DNA of 64,000 nt from Verrucomicrobiia bacterium DG1235 (GTDB lineage Bacteria; Verrucomicrobiota; Verrucomicrobiia; Opitutales; Opitutaceae): NCBI GenBank assembly GCA_000155695.1, contig DS990592.1, forward strand, positions 687,919 through 751,918. The letters are read 5' to 3'. Of the stretch, positions 55,464-63,033 are shown in pieces. The notes below the pieces were generated by a model. The model saw only the letters and a list, made by a program, of their open reading frames with translations, searched no databases and was not told the DNA's origin. A program made the translations under genes and the position numbers. Every line of letters starts with the position of its first letter. Position 1 is the first letter of the stretch.

Positions 55464-58400
55464 CTACGCCAGCTGTTCTAGCAGTTGGCGAGTGTTAGAC
55501 TTTAGATCCTCCGCGCTGATTTCTCCGCTGTCGACTTTGGCAAGCAAGGCCTTTTGGCTTTCGTAGTCCTTGTTGACGATTCCGGCGTGGCTTTGAAGCA
55601 TGCGCCAAGCCTTACGGCGTTCGACATTGAAGAGCACCATTTGACGAGACATCTTCATGGGAATATGTCTTCCGTTGCCCGCGTCGAAAATGATATAGAC
55701 GCCGAAATCCGGAATGTACGAACTCCTCTTAGGATCGGTGTAGCGACGATATACGATGTCTTGCTGCGTAACTCGTAGAAGCACGTCCTCAAGGTGCTGC
55801 ATACGTTCTATCTCTTCTGTATTCGCTTTTTTGATATGCTGGCGGAAACGAGCTTCCGTGCAGCACCAGTGAGCGATGGTGAAGGCATAGCTTTCTTTGG
55901 TCTCGCTGTATTTGGCCTGCCACCAGTCGCGATCCAGGTTTTTGTTGCCTTTTAGGCTGAGGGCTTCGGGGTAAGATTCCCCGAGTTGCGGATTGAATAC
56001 GAATTCTGGCAGGCAGCGGCTCTCGCGAGCGATCGTCGCCTGATGCGTAGCCATATTATCGGCGACGCCGTGTTCGGGCTGGCAAGTGGTGTAACACTGG
56101 AAGAAGGCGGTACCGCGATACTGCAAGCCGTCGAGCAGCGCGGTATATAGCTTAGCGGAATCAGCCATGGACACCTGAGCGAGATAGGGAGAGCCATGTC
56201 CGTTGAGGAAGCATTCGGCGATGTTTTTCATTTCGCTTAGCTTACCTTGGGATGCGGCTCCGGCTTGATTCATGTCGAAGCCGCCAGTCATGGGGCTATG
56301 GTCCGAATTTTGACCTCCAGTATTTGAATACACCTGAGTGTCGAGCATGAGCAGCTTAACGTTCGGGCGGTTTTGAAGAATAACTTTTGAAACATTCTGG
56401 AAGCCAATGTCGCCCATGCCGCCATCGCCACCGACACACCAGACCTTGGGAAGCTCCTTGATTTCCTGATCGGTCATGAGGGCGTCGGTAAAGTGCGTGT
56501 AGCCGAAGTAGGTGGTTTCGTCGAGGGCGTCGCCTTGTACGAGGTGGTCGATAAGGCGCTCCGGAACGATGGATTTGCGGGCGTTGTCCACCATGAAGCT
56601 TTCGCCCATCATCCATGTTATGGTGGCTCCGTCCTGGAAGAGGGAGTTGAGCCATGGGTAAGGGTGGGGGTTGTTGGGTGGGGTGGAGCCGTAAACGGTA
56701 TTGCACCCGGTATGCGCGCCCATGGCCATGACTGACATGCCATTCGCTAGGCGTCCATCGATAGCCTGAAGATTCTTATGGTTGAAGATATCCTTTTCCA
56801 GAATCGCGCAAATTGCGTCAATGGATTCGGTATCCGAAATCTCACCACGCTCTGCGAGCCTCAAGTTGGTGTCCTCGGTCGAGTCGCCGCCGAGTCCCAT
56901 GATAATGTGAGCGACCATGCGTTTCCAGGTGGCGTAGCTTTTCGGGTCCTCGGTTGCCAGTTTTTCGAGGTAGGCGCCGCCTTCGTTTTTGAGGGTGCTC
57001 AGCTTTTGGGAGAGGCGGTCTGCCTTCTTGTGATATATGGGACGCATGTATGCCTCAGTCACGGAAGCGAGGGCGTGCAGGACGGGTTTTTCTCCGCAAC
57101 CGGCGCAGGCTCCGTCGCCGGAGACGAGGGCGTCGTAGTTGCGGTTCACCATCATGTGGTTTCGCCATGCTGCTGGACGTGATTCCTCAGGCGTTTCGTC
57201 CTTGTAGAGTCCGAGGTATTTTTGGTCCGTTCCGGGCAGGAGTCTGAGAAACTCGGTGGCGGAGAGAATCTCTGCGTTGTACTCTTCGGTGTCTTCGACC
57301 ATGCGCAGGGCGTCGTGGTCGCCGCATTCTTCGACGCAGAGACCACAGCCTTTACAGAGGTCGGATACGAAGATGGAGAAGATGCCTCCCATGCCCTTTT
57401 CCTTGCGTTCGAGCGATAAGAAGACGGCTGGAACCTTTAGGTAGGAGAGGGGGAGGATTTCGAGGATAGCATCCAGTTCGTCGGCTGCAGCTTCGGATAC
57501 CTTCTCATCTTGTCTTACGATTTCCATGACAAGCTCGTGCACGGATTCGCCCTCCTTTTTCTTGGCGTTCTCCTTCATGCGGTCGCGAATCGCATCGTCG
57601 ACATTGGGAATGGCGGCGGCGATTAAGGCGCGTTGAGCGGGATCGCGGACGTAGTTGTCCACTGCGGTTTTCAAGATGGTCTGCAGATCTTGAGCGGTGT
57701 TTGGCAAGGCGGTGTCTGGACAAGAGGTGATGCACTCCATGCACTGCGTGCAGTTTTCAGCGTAGTATCTGGGCGTCTCGCGACGGGCACCGTATTTTGA
57801 GGAAGTGGAGCCAGTGGCGGATGCCATGACCCCCACTGCGGACAGGGGGGATGCAGGCTGATCGTAGCCGTGGCCAGACCGATATTCCTTATCGAAGGCT
57901 TCTTGGCGGTACATAGGGGTGCCCGCCTGCTGTTCTTCATGAGGTGTGCATCCGCATGCGCCACCGCAGTCGGTGTTGGGCAGCAGCATTTCACCGCGCA
58001 TGGCGGAAAGATCGGGGGCGTCCATCGGACCGTAGGGAACCTCGATGATTTGGCACGCTCCCTCGGTCATGACTTCCATGTTCGAATCGACGACGGCTTC
58101 GCCGAACTTTCCGAACTTCTTTTGGTACTGAGCTCGGACCACTTCGGTGAAATGATCTTCGTGGATATCGAAAGTTTTGAGGAATGGCGAAACTTTGAAG
58201 AAGGCGCCGAGGAAGGAGTTGCCCTGCATGCGGAGCTGAAGCTCGGGGCGATCGGTGGCCTTTTTGGCGATATTGAAACCAGGCAGGATGAAAAGTTTGA
58301 TTTTCTTATCGATGATTTGCTGGCGGTACTTCTGGGGAATGCGCTGCCACGCCTTGGCAGGGGATTCGGAGGACTCCCAGACGAAAGAGCCGCCTTCGAC

Positions 58401-60110
58401 GAGGCCTTCGATCGGGTTGATATGGGTGAAGGCCTTCGGATCGCAGCAGAGGACGACGTTGACATGCTTGAGATCGCAATTAACGCGAACGCGCTCGGGC
58501 GCGGCCGTCAGGAAGTATTCTGTGGGCGAACCCTTTTTCTCGGAGCCGTACTTGGGATTGGCCGATACGTGGACGACTTCCTTGGGGTTGCCATCTTCGT
58601 CAACGGCGTTGTCGCGTTGGGCGACGTAGGTGCCAAGGTCGCCGATAATTTCGGCGAGGTTCTTGCCGGTGGTGATCATGCCCCAACCACCTATAGAATG
58701 GAGTCGGACTGCGATAGCGTCCTTTGGGAGGAGCGATGGCGTTTCGTCCGCGCAAACTGAATACGGATGATCGACTCCCAAATTAAAGAAAGTCACCCCG
58801 TCGCTAGCGGTCTTGCCGTCCTGGCGAGCTCGTCCCTCGGCCACGAATTCGTAGGCTCCGATGATGTGCTCTGGCCGGAAGTCGCGCGAGCCGAGTCCGT
58901 AGACGCCTGAGTAATTGCGTGGAACCTCGCTTTGCTCGATAGTGGGGAGTCCGTCGCGGTGGGCGAAGCCAGGGTGAATATAGCTCTTGGTGAGCGCGGC
59001 GCGAACTTCGCGGGCGAGCGGATTGTCTCCTGCGAGCGGCTCGTCGGTACGCTCGAGGATGATGGTGGCCTTTTTGCCTTTGAGCGCGTTTACGATGGCT
59101 GCTTGGGGGAAGGGGCGCAGGACGTTGACGTGGACCGAGCCCACTTTGACGCCACGGGTTTCGCGCAGGTAGTCGACGGCTGCCTCGATGTTTTCCGCTG
59201 CGGAGCCGAGGGTGACGAAGGTGACTTCGGCGTCGTCGTTGCGATATTCGCTAACGAGATTGTAGTAGCGGCCGGTGAGATTTCCAAATTCGTTGTAGGC
59301 CTCTTCGATGAAGCCGAGGATCGGTTCGACGAAGTTGTTTCGTCGAGCGACGATGCCGTTCATGTAATGTTCCTGGTTCTGAACCGGACCGATGAGGGCT
59401 GGATCGGCCAGGTCGATCACTTTCGGAATGCGGCGACGGGTCGGACCGAAGAGTTCGCGCTGGGCTTCGGTAGGACATTCGATGATATCCTCGGGAGAGC
59501 CTAGGAACTCGCGGAGAAGTTCCGACTCGTGCTTGAGAAAGGTACGCTCGAGATGGGAGGTGAGGAATCCGTCCTGGATATTCATCCCCGGGGTGAGGGC
59601 TTTTTCAGTGACTTTGCGAAGAATAACAGCCTGATCCGCAGCTTGTTGGGCGTCTTTTGCGAAAAGCATTATCCAGCCGGTGTCGAGGGCCGCGTAGATG
59701 TCGTCATGCCCGCAATGCACGTTGAGAGCGTGCTTGGTGAGGGCGCGAGCGGCTACTTCGAGTACCATGGTCGAGAGCTTGCCGGGAGCGTGGTAGTATT
59801 GTTCGACGCCGTATACGATGCCCTGGCCAGAGGTGAAGTTGACCGTGCGTTTACCGGTTATGGATTGGGCGATAGCGCCACCCTGAGCGGCGTGTTCCCC
59901 TTCGGTTTCGATAGCAAGGGTGGGACGGCCAAAAACATTTAACTGCCCTTTGGCTCGGGCGAATTCGAACATTTCCCCCATCTCGGTGGAGGGAGTAATC
60001 GGGTAGAATACTCCAGCCTCCGCGATTCGCGCCTCCGTGTAGAGGGCGACAAGTTGGTTACCATTTGTGGTGATTCTTGTGCCTGGGAACTTGGGTTTTG
60101 AAGCAATCAT
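55464..60110 (-). CDS. nifJ: Pyruvate:ferredoxin (flavodoxin) oxidoreductase, long form
   Basis: Decarboxylates pyruvate to acetyl-CoA and reduces ferredoxin or flavodoxin. All domains are fused in one chain: the POR alpha N-domain (YPITPSTEMGEMFE near 37), domain II around 300-400, the gamma domain (HSIGGWGMITTGKNLAEI near 470), a ferredoxin-like domain with CTQCMECITSCP near 787 and CKGCGLCVEEC near 918, the third-cluster segment GACAGCGE near 995 with a later Cys in AHTGCNTVYG, and the TPP site GGDGGMGDIGF near 1227 with DTQVYSNTGGQNS. At 1548 residues it is about 370 longer than K. pneumoniae NifJ (~1170). Extra length sits between the two Fe-S motifs and in a C-terminal extension of about 180 residues. 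Confidence 0.93.
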   Translation of the reverse strand: MIASKPKFPGTRITTNGNQLVALYTEARIAEAGVFYPITPSTEMGEMFEFARAKGQLNVFGRPTLAIETEGEHAAQGGAIAQSITGKRTVNFTSGQGIVYGVEQYYHAPGKLSTMVLEVAARALTKHALNVHCGHDDIYAALDTGWIMLFAKDAQQAADQAVILRKVTEKALTPGMNIQDGFLTSHLERTFLKHESELLREFLGSPEDIIECPTEAQRELFGPTRRRIPKVIDLADPALIGPVQNQEHYMNGIVARRNNFVEPILGFIEEAYNEFGNLTGRYYNLVSEYRNDDAEVTFVTLGSAAENIEAAVDYLRETRGVKVGSVHVNVLRPFPQAAIVNALKGKKATIILERTDEPLAGDNPLAREVRAALTKSYIHPGFAHRDGLPTIEQSEVPRNYSGVYGLGSRDFRPEHIIGAYEFVAEGRARQDGKTASDGVTFFNLGVDHPYSVCADETPSLLPKDAIAVRLHSIGGWGMITTGKNLAEIIGDLGTYVAQRDNAVDEDGNPKEVVHVSANPKYGSEKKGSPTEYFLTAAPERVRVNCDLKHVNVVLCCDPKAFTHINPIEGLVEGGSFVWESSESPAKAWQRIPQKYRQQIIDKKIKLFILPGFNIAKKATDRPELQLRMQGNSFLGAFFKVSPFLKTFDIHEDHFTEVVRAQYQKKFGKFGEAVVDSNMEVMTEGACQIIEVPYGPMDAPDLSAMRGEMLLPNTDCGGACGCTPHEEQQAGTPMYRQEAFDKEYRSGHGYDQPASPLSAVGVMASATGSTSSKYGARRETPRYYAENCTQCMECITSCPDTALPNTAQDLQTILKTAVDNYVRDPAQRALIAAAIPNVDDAIRDRMKENAKKKEGESVHELVMEIVRQDEKVSEAAADELDAILEILPLSYLKVPAVFLSLERKEKGMGGIFSIFVSDLCKGCGLCVEECGDHDALRMVEDTEEYNAEILSATEFLRLLPGTDQKYLGLYKDETPEESRPAAWRNHMMVNRNYDALVSGDGACAGCGEKPVLHALASVTEAYMRPIYHKKADRLSQKLSTLKNEGGAYLEKLATEDPKSYATWKRMVAHIIMGLGGDSTEDTNLRLAERGEISDTESIDAICAILEKDIFNHKNLQAIDGRLANGMSVMAMGAHTGCNTVYGSTPPNNPHPYPWLNSLFQDGATITWMMGESFMVDNARKSIVPERLIDHLVQGDALDETTYFGYTHFTDALMTDQEIKELPKVWCVGGDGGMGDIGFQNVSKVILQNRPNVKLLMLDTQVYSNTGGQNSDHSPMTGGFDMNQAGAASQGKLSEMKNIAECFLNGHGSPYLAQVSMADSAKLYTALLDGLQYRGTAFFQCYTTCQPEHGVADNMATHQATIARESRCLPEFVFNPQLGESYPEALSLKGNKNLDRDWWQAKYSETKESYAFTIAHWCCTEARFRQHIKKANTEEIERMQHLEDVLLRVTQQDIVYRRYTDPKRSSYIPDFGVYIIFDAGNGRHIPMKMSRQMVLFNVERRKAWRMLQSHAGIVNKDYESQKALLAKVDSGEISAEDLKSNTRQLLEQLA

Positions 60111-60135
60111 GATTTGATGCGTTAAGAAAATTGTC

Positions 60136-60205
60136 GGCGCAAAGCGCCTCAGAATGAGACCGAGAACAGAAACGCCCCGAAGGAAATCAGGGCGGTTCTT
60201 ATCGA
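60136..60205. promoter_or_regulatory. Two hairpins in the nifJ upstream region
   Basis: GGCGC-AAA-GCGCC (60136-60148) is a tight 5-bp stem about 26 bp before the nifJ start. Further out, AGAAC and CGCCCcGA pair with TCaGGGCG and GTTCT (about 60163-60200) as a two-part stem around AGGAAA. Either could be leader RNA structure of nifJ. Confidence 0.35.
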
Positions 60206-60433
60206 AAGGCTCGAATGAATATCAGCATTCCCTAATATTGAAGTTTTTAAAGACAAAAATACCTTTAATTAATCAAAACAAATTCAACTCGTATGAATTA
60301 GGATGAGCGGGAGGTTTCTGCTTGGGTTGGGGCTCAGAAGGTGGCCTTAAACCATGCCTTCTGCAAGGGATTAGCAGATATTCTCAGCAAGGAAATCCAG
60401 CTTTAAGAACGCTTATGGAAAGTGAGATGAGGC
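60206..60433. promoter_or_regulatory. AT-rich divergent promoter region
   Basis: The remainder of the 323-bp gap between nifJ (-) and the LpxC-like gene (+). About 60230-60290 is strongly AT-rich (runs of TTTAAAGAC, CTTTAATTAATC) and is the likely promoter zone of nifJ. No ORF or known motif is seen. Confidence 0.35.
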
Positions 60434-61513
60434 TTGAACAGAAGGAGGAAGCTTGTCCTTTTACAGCGCTTTAGGGAAATGACGGTCGAAGACGAAAAAG
60501 GACTAGGACGAATTTTGGAGGGCAGCGCTGAGTTGCTATCAAAAGCCAAGAACGCATTTGAAGCGGTGCCTGTCGATCAGGACTGGAGTTCTGACAATCC
60601 TGCCCCGCGTATCGCGCGTCCACGCACGATTGCCCGTCCTGTGGAAGTTAGCGCTCCGGGCACTTTTTCAAAAAACTCGATTCGCACGTTAAGGCTTGAG
60701 CCAACTGAATTGTCAGGCTGGTGGCTGCAGCGATCGGACTTGCCGCACTCTTTGCCTATTAAAGTATCGATTCGCAACGTCTGGACGACGGGCGAAATCG
60801 TGAGCAACATCGTGCTTCGTTCCGGATCTTCGCACAACTATGTTCGCTTGGTTGAGCACATCATCGCGCTGAAGGCTGGGATGGATGTGGACAATCTCCT
60901 CATAAAGCTCGAGTCAGGCGATCCGCCTCTTTTCAACGAAGGCAGCAAGGAGCTGGTGGAGGCGATCAATTCTGCCGGTCGACAGGAGCTCGATGGGAAG
61001 GTGCGGTACTTCACGGTTAAGGAGCGGGTATCACTGTTGACCCCGCACAACGGACTTTTGCAGATCGATCCAGTCGAGGAGGGGAATCTCGCTTTAGAAA
61101 TCGATTGCGTGCGTGATTTTCCCAACGCAATCGGTCAGCAGCGTATTCGATTCGTCAACAACGAGCGGTCCTTTTTGCACGGCTCTACGGCCCGCACGAA
61201 TTCGACGGCGCGTCAAAAACTACTAGTGACGACCTTCGGCAAGCTTTTTCCAGAGTCGCGTAATCTTGGATACAACAGCAAGAACGTGCTGATCGCTGGA
61301 AAAAGGAAGTACGTGAACCAGCCAACCCATATGCACGAGGGAAAGTCGCTCGAGGCGGCGTGGCATCGAGCGGTATTGGACTTGTTGGCAGCCTTGGCCT
61401 TGATCGACGAGGGTCGTTTCGTCGGCAGGATCGTCGATTTCAAAGGCGGGCACTATCCAGATGTCGAAATGGTTAAGCTGCTGCATGCCTACGATCTTCT
61501 GGTCGAGGTGTAG
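60434..61513 (+). CDS. Divergent LpxC-like deacetylase
   Basis: Related to the zinc enzyme that deacetylates UDP-3-O-acyl-GlcNAc in lipid A synthesis. Zinc- and catalytic-site blocks are kept: VEHIIALKAGMDVDNLLIKLESG (first Glu-His, near residue 140), AAWHRAVLDLLAALALI (His...Asp, near 310) and VDFKGGHYPDVEM (active-site His, near 338). The N-terminal GVGLHSG-type motif is not visible and the first ~75 residues are unrelated, so this is not an ordinary LpxC. Start TTG at 60434; an ATG at 60479 preceded by AGGGA is an alternative. Substrate may be a modified sugar nucleotide or a lipid A variant. Confidence 0.75.
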   Translation: MNRRRKLVLLQRFREMTVEDEKGLGRILEGSAELLSKAKNAFEAVPVDQDWSSDNPAPRIARPRTIARPVEVSAPGTFSKNSIRTLRLEPTELSGWWLQRSDLPHSLPIKVSIRNVWTTGEIVSNIVLRSGSSHNYVRLVEHIIALKAGMDVDNLLIKLESGDPPLFNEGSKELVEAINSAGRQELDGKVRYFTVKERVSLLTPHNGLLQIDPVEEGNLALEIDCVRDFPNAIGQQRIRFVNNERSFLHGSTARTNSTARQKLLVTTFGKLFPESRNLGYNSKNVLIAGKRKYVNQPTHMHEGKSLEAAWHRAVLDLLAALALIDEGRFVGRIVDFKGGHYPDVEMVKLLHAYDLLVEV

Positions 61514-61622
61514 AGAACTCGGAGCGAAGGGTTCGTTTTTTCTCCGTGTCGTTTGAGCGGGAATCGAGGGGAGAAGTTTTTTCGAATTTTTTCTAAAGTT
61601 CGTCCCTACACGGTCGAATAGG

Positions 61623-61700
61623 TAGGGGATCCTAATGGAGTTTTGAGTCTGCATCCCTAAGCAGTGAGATTCCAGCACGCGGACCATCGCCCCACGATGG
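61623..61700 (+). promoter_or_regulatory. Candidate structured leader RNA
   Basis: In the 271-bp gap before the 131-residue gene, TAGGGGAT (61623) can pair with ATCCCTA (61653). CCATCG (61684) pairs perfectly with CGATGG (61695) and is flanked by CCAG/CTGG. It resembles no riboswitch class I know. No other feature is seen in the gap. Confidence 0.35.
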
Positions 61701-61784
61701 CTGGCATGTGAACGGGAGATTGGTAAAGCGCGCTCAGTTTTTGGATACATAAGCCTGCTTTTCAAATCCGTAACCCAAAAACAC

Positions 61785-62180
61785 ATGCATAAGAACATCA
61801 TAACATCCATCGTATCCATTGTCTTATTTCTCGGAGCCACTCTCGTTCACGCCGAGTCGTCGGAGGGAGAAACTCCGCAGCAGGGTCTCCATGCAATCGT
61901 AGAGCTGTACAAGAACCATGATTGGGAAGGGCTCGTCAAGGAGCGCTGCCTCGACTCTCAGCATGCCTCCTCTGAAGAAGCATTGCAGGAGCTCGTATCC
62001 AATTTAAGCTCACAATTTAGCGAAGCCGAAAGCCTTGACGCTCTCGTAACGTCCTACGAGGCCGCTCTTTCCGCTGAACCTCAAATCGAGGGAGAGGGCA
62101 CGGTAGCGATTTTCGCGAGCGAATCAGGTTCGGTGAGACTTTCAAAAATGGATAACGGGGCCTGGGGCTTACGTTTCTAG
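61785..62180 (+). CDS. Small secreted protein of unknown function
   Basis: 131 residues with a clear signal peptide (MHKNIITSIVSIVLFLGATLVHA). The mature part is acidic and helical (LHAIVELYKNHDWEGLVKERCLDSQHASSEEALQELVSNL) and ends in a short beta segment (GTVAIFASESGSVRLSKMDNGAWGLRF). The arrangement recalls small NTF2-like or DUF4878-type periplasmic proteins, but similarity is too faint to assign. It has a strong terminator. Confidence 0.72.
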   Translation: MHKNIITSIVSIVLFLGATLVHAESSEGETPQQGLHAIVELYKNHDWEGLVKERCLDSQHASSEEALQELVSNLSSQFSEAESLDALVTSYEAALSAEPQIEGEGTVAIFASESGSVRLSKMDNGAWGLRF

Positions 62181-62237
62181 CGTAGAGCTCAAGGTCCCTA
62201 CTTATGGGATATAACAGTTAGTTTGTTTGATCTGATC

Positions 62238-62270
62238 AGCCCCCGGAGGTGGTAGCCCGGGGGCTTTTTT
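62238..62270 (+). terminator. Rho-independent terminator
   Basis: AGCCCCCGG and CCGGGGGCT form a perfect 9-bp GC-rich stem around a 10-base loop and run into six T. Confidence 0.95.
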
Positions 62271-62507
62271 GTGCGAGCGCGGCTACAAGTGGATTGCCTA
62301 GGGGGATGATACGCCAAGCAATTGATTAAATCTGAGACGCTCTTCCGCTTGTTTCCCATAAGGATACGACCCGTCACTAAACCTGAGGCCTTTTAGGAAT
62401 CAAATATAGAATCCACCCCAGTTAGCTGTAAATTAAGCGTTAACTCGACTTGCTCCTGCGACCTGAGCTTCCGATTTCATTTATGGCGATCGGATCGCCG
62501 CCACCGT
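62271..62507. other. Gap upstream of the response regulator
   Basis: Apart from the palindrome just before the gene I see no ORF, repeat or known motif here. Confidence 0.4.
62485..62499. promoter_or_regulatory. Perfect 15-bp palindrome before the response-regulator gene
   Basis: GGCGATC-G-GATCGCC ends 8 bases before the ATG, where the ribosome site should be. It could be an operator or, as RNA, a small hairpin that limits translation. Confidence 0.4.
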
Positions 62508-62906
62508 ATGAGCACGAAGACAAAACGTATTTTGGTTTTGGAGGATGATAAAACCACGTCGCATATCATTGCCTGGCCATTGATGCGCCTCGGCTATTCG
62601 GTTGTGGAGGCTCACGAAGCCCACAAAGCTATTGAGTTTGTGGGCGAGGATAAGGTGGACTTGGTTGTTTGCGATATGATGCTTCCAGACATGAAGGGCA
62701 CGGACGCTCTTCGGGAGATGGTGAAGGCTTCAGGCAATGTTTACCTGAAAGCAGTGTTTGTGACCTCCTTGCTCTCGAAATTGGCAAAAAAAGGTCACGA
62801 GGCCAAAATCGAAGTCGATGGCCTGCACTATCCGGCTTTAGGAAAACCTGTTCGGCCAGAGGTAGTTAGGGCAATAGTGGAGCGATTGGTTGGCGGTCCG
62901 AACTAG
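62508..62906 (+). CDS. Single-domain response regulator (CheY-like)
   Basis: 132 residues forming only a receiver domain: the acidic pair in LVLEDDKTT, the phospho-acceptor Asp in LVVCDMMLPDMKG, Thr in AVFVTSLL and Lys in LGKPVRPE. No output domain. It lies 127 bp before a PAS-type sensor gene on the same strand, a possible partner; the hybrid kinase in this window is another. Confidence 0.9.
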   Translation: MSTKTKRILVLEDDKTTSHIIAWPLMRLGYSVVEAHEAHKAIEFVGEDKVDLVVCDMMLPDMKGTDALREMVKASGNVYLKAVFVTSLLSKLAKKGHEAKIEVDGLHYPALGKPVRPEVVRAIVERLVGGPN

Positions 62907-63033
62907 AGGTCCAATGCTCTAAGTTTCCCCATTTCTTGGAAGACGACGGACCGTGTTTAGGCGCTTTTCCTGAGGAATCTGAGAGCTAAATTGGATTGCT
63001 GAGCAAGAGAGCACCACTCATAAGAAGAAGGTA

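Noticed and set aside
55464-60110. Frameshift or artificial fusion explaining the long PFOR
   Set aside because: One uninterrupted frame holds all domains in canonical order; the extra sequence is interspersed, not a joined neighbour gene.
61620-61760. Known riboswitch (SAM, TPP, cobalamin, c-di-GMP)
   Set aside because: None of the conserved core words of these classes is present.
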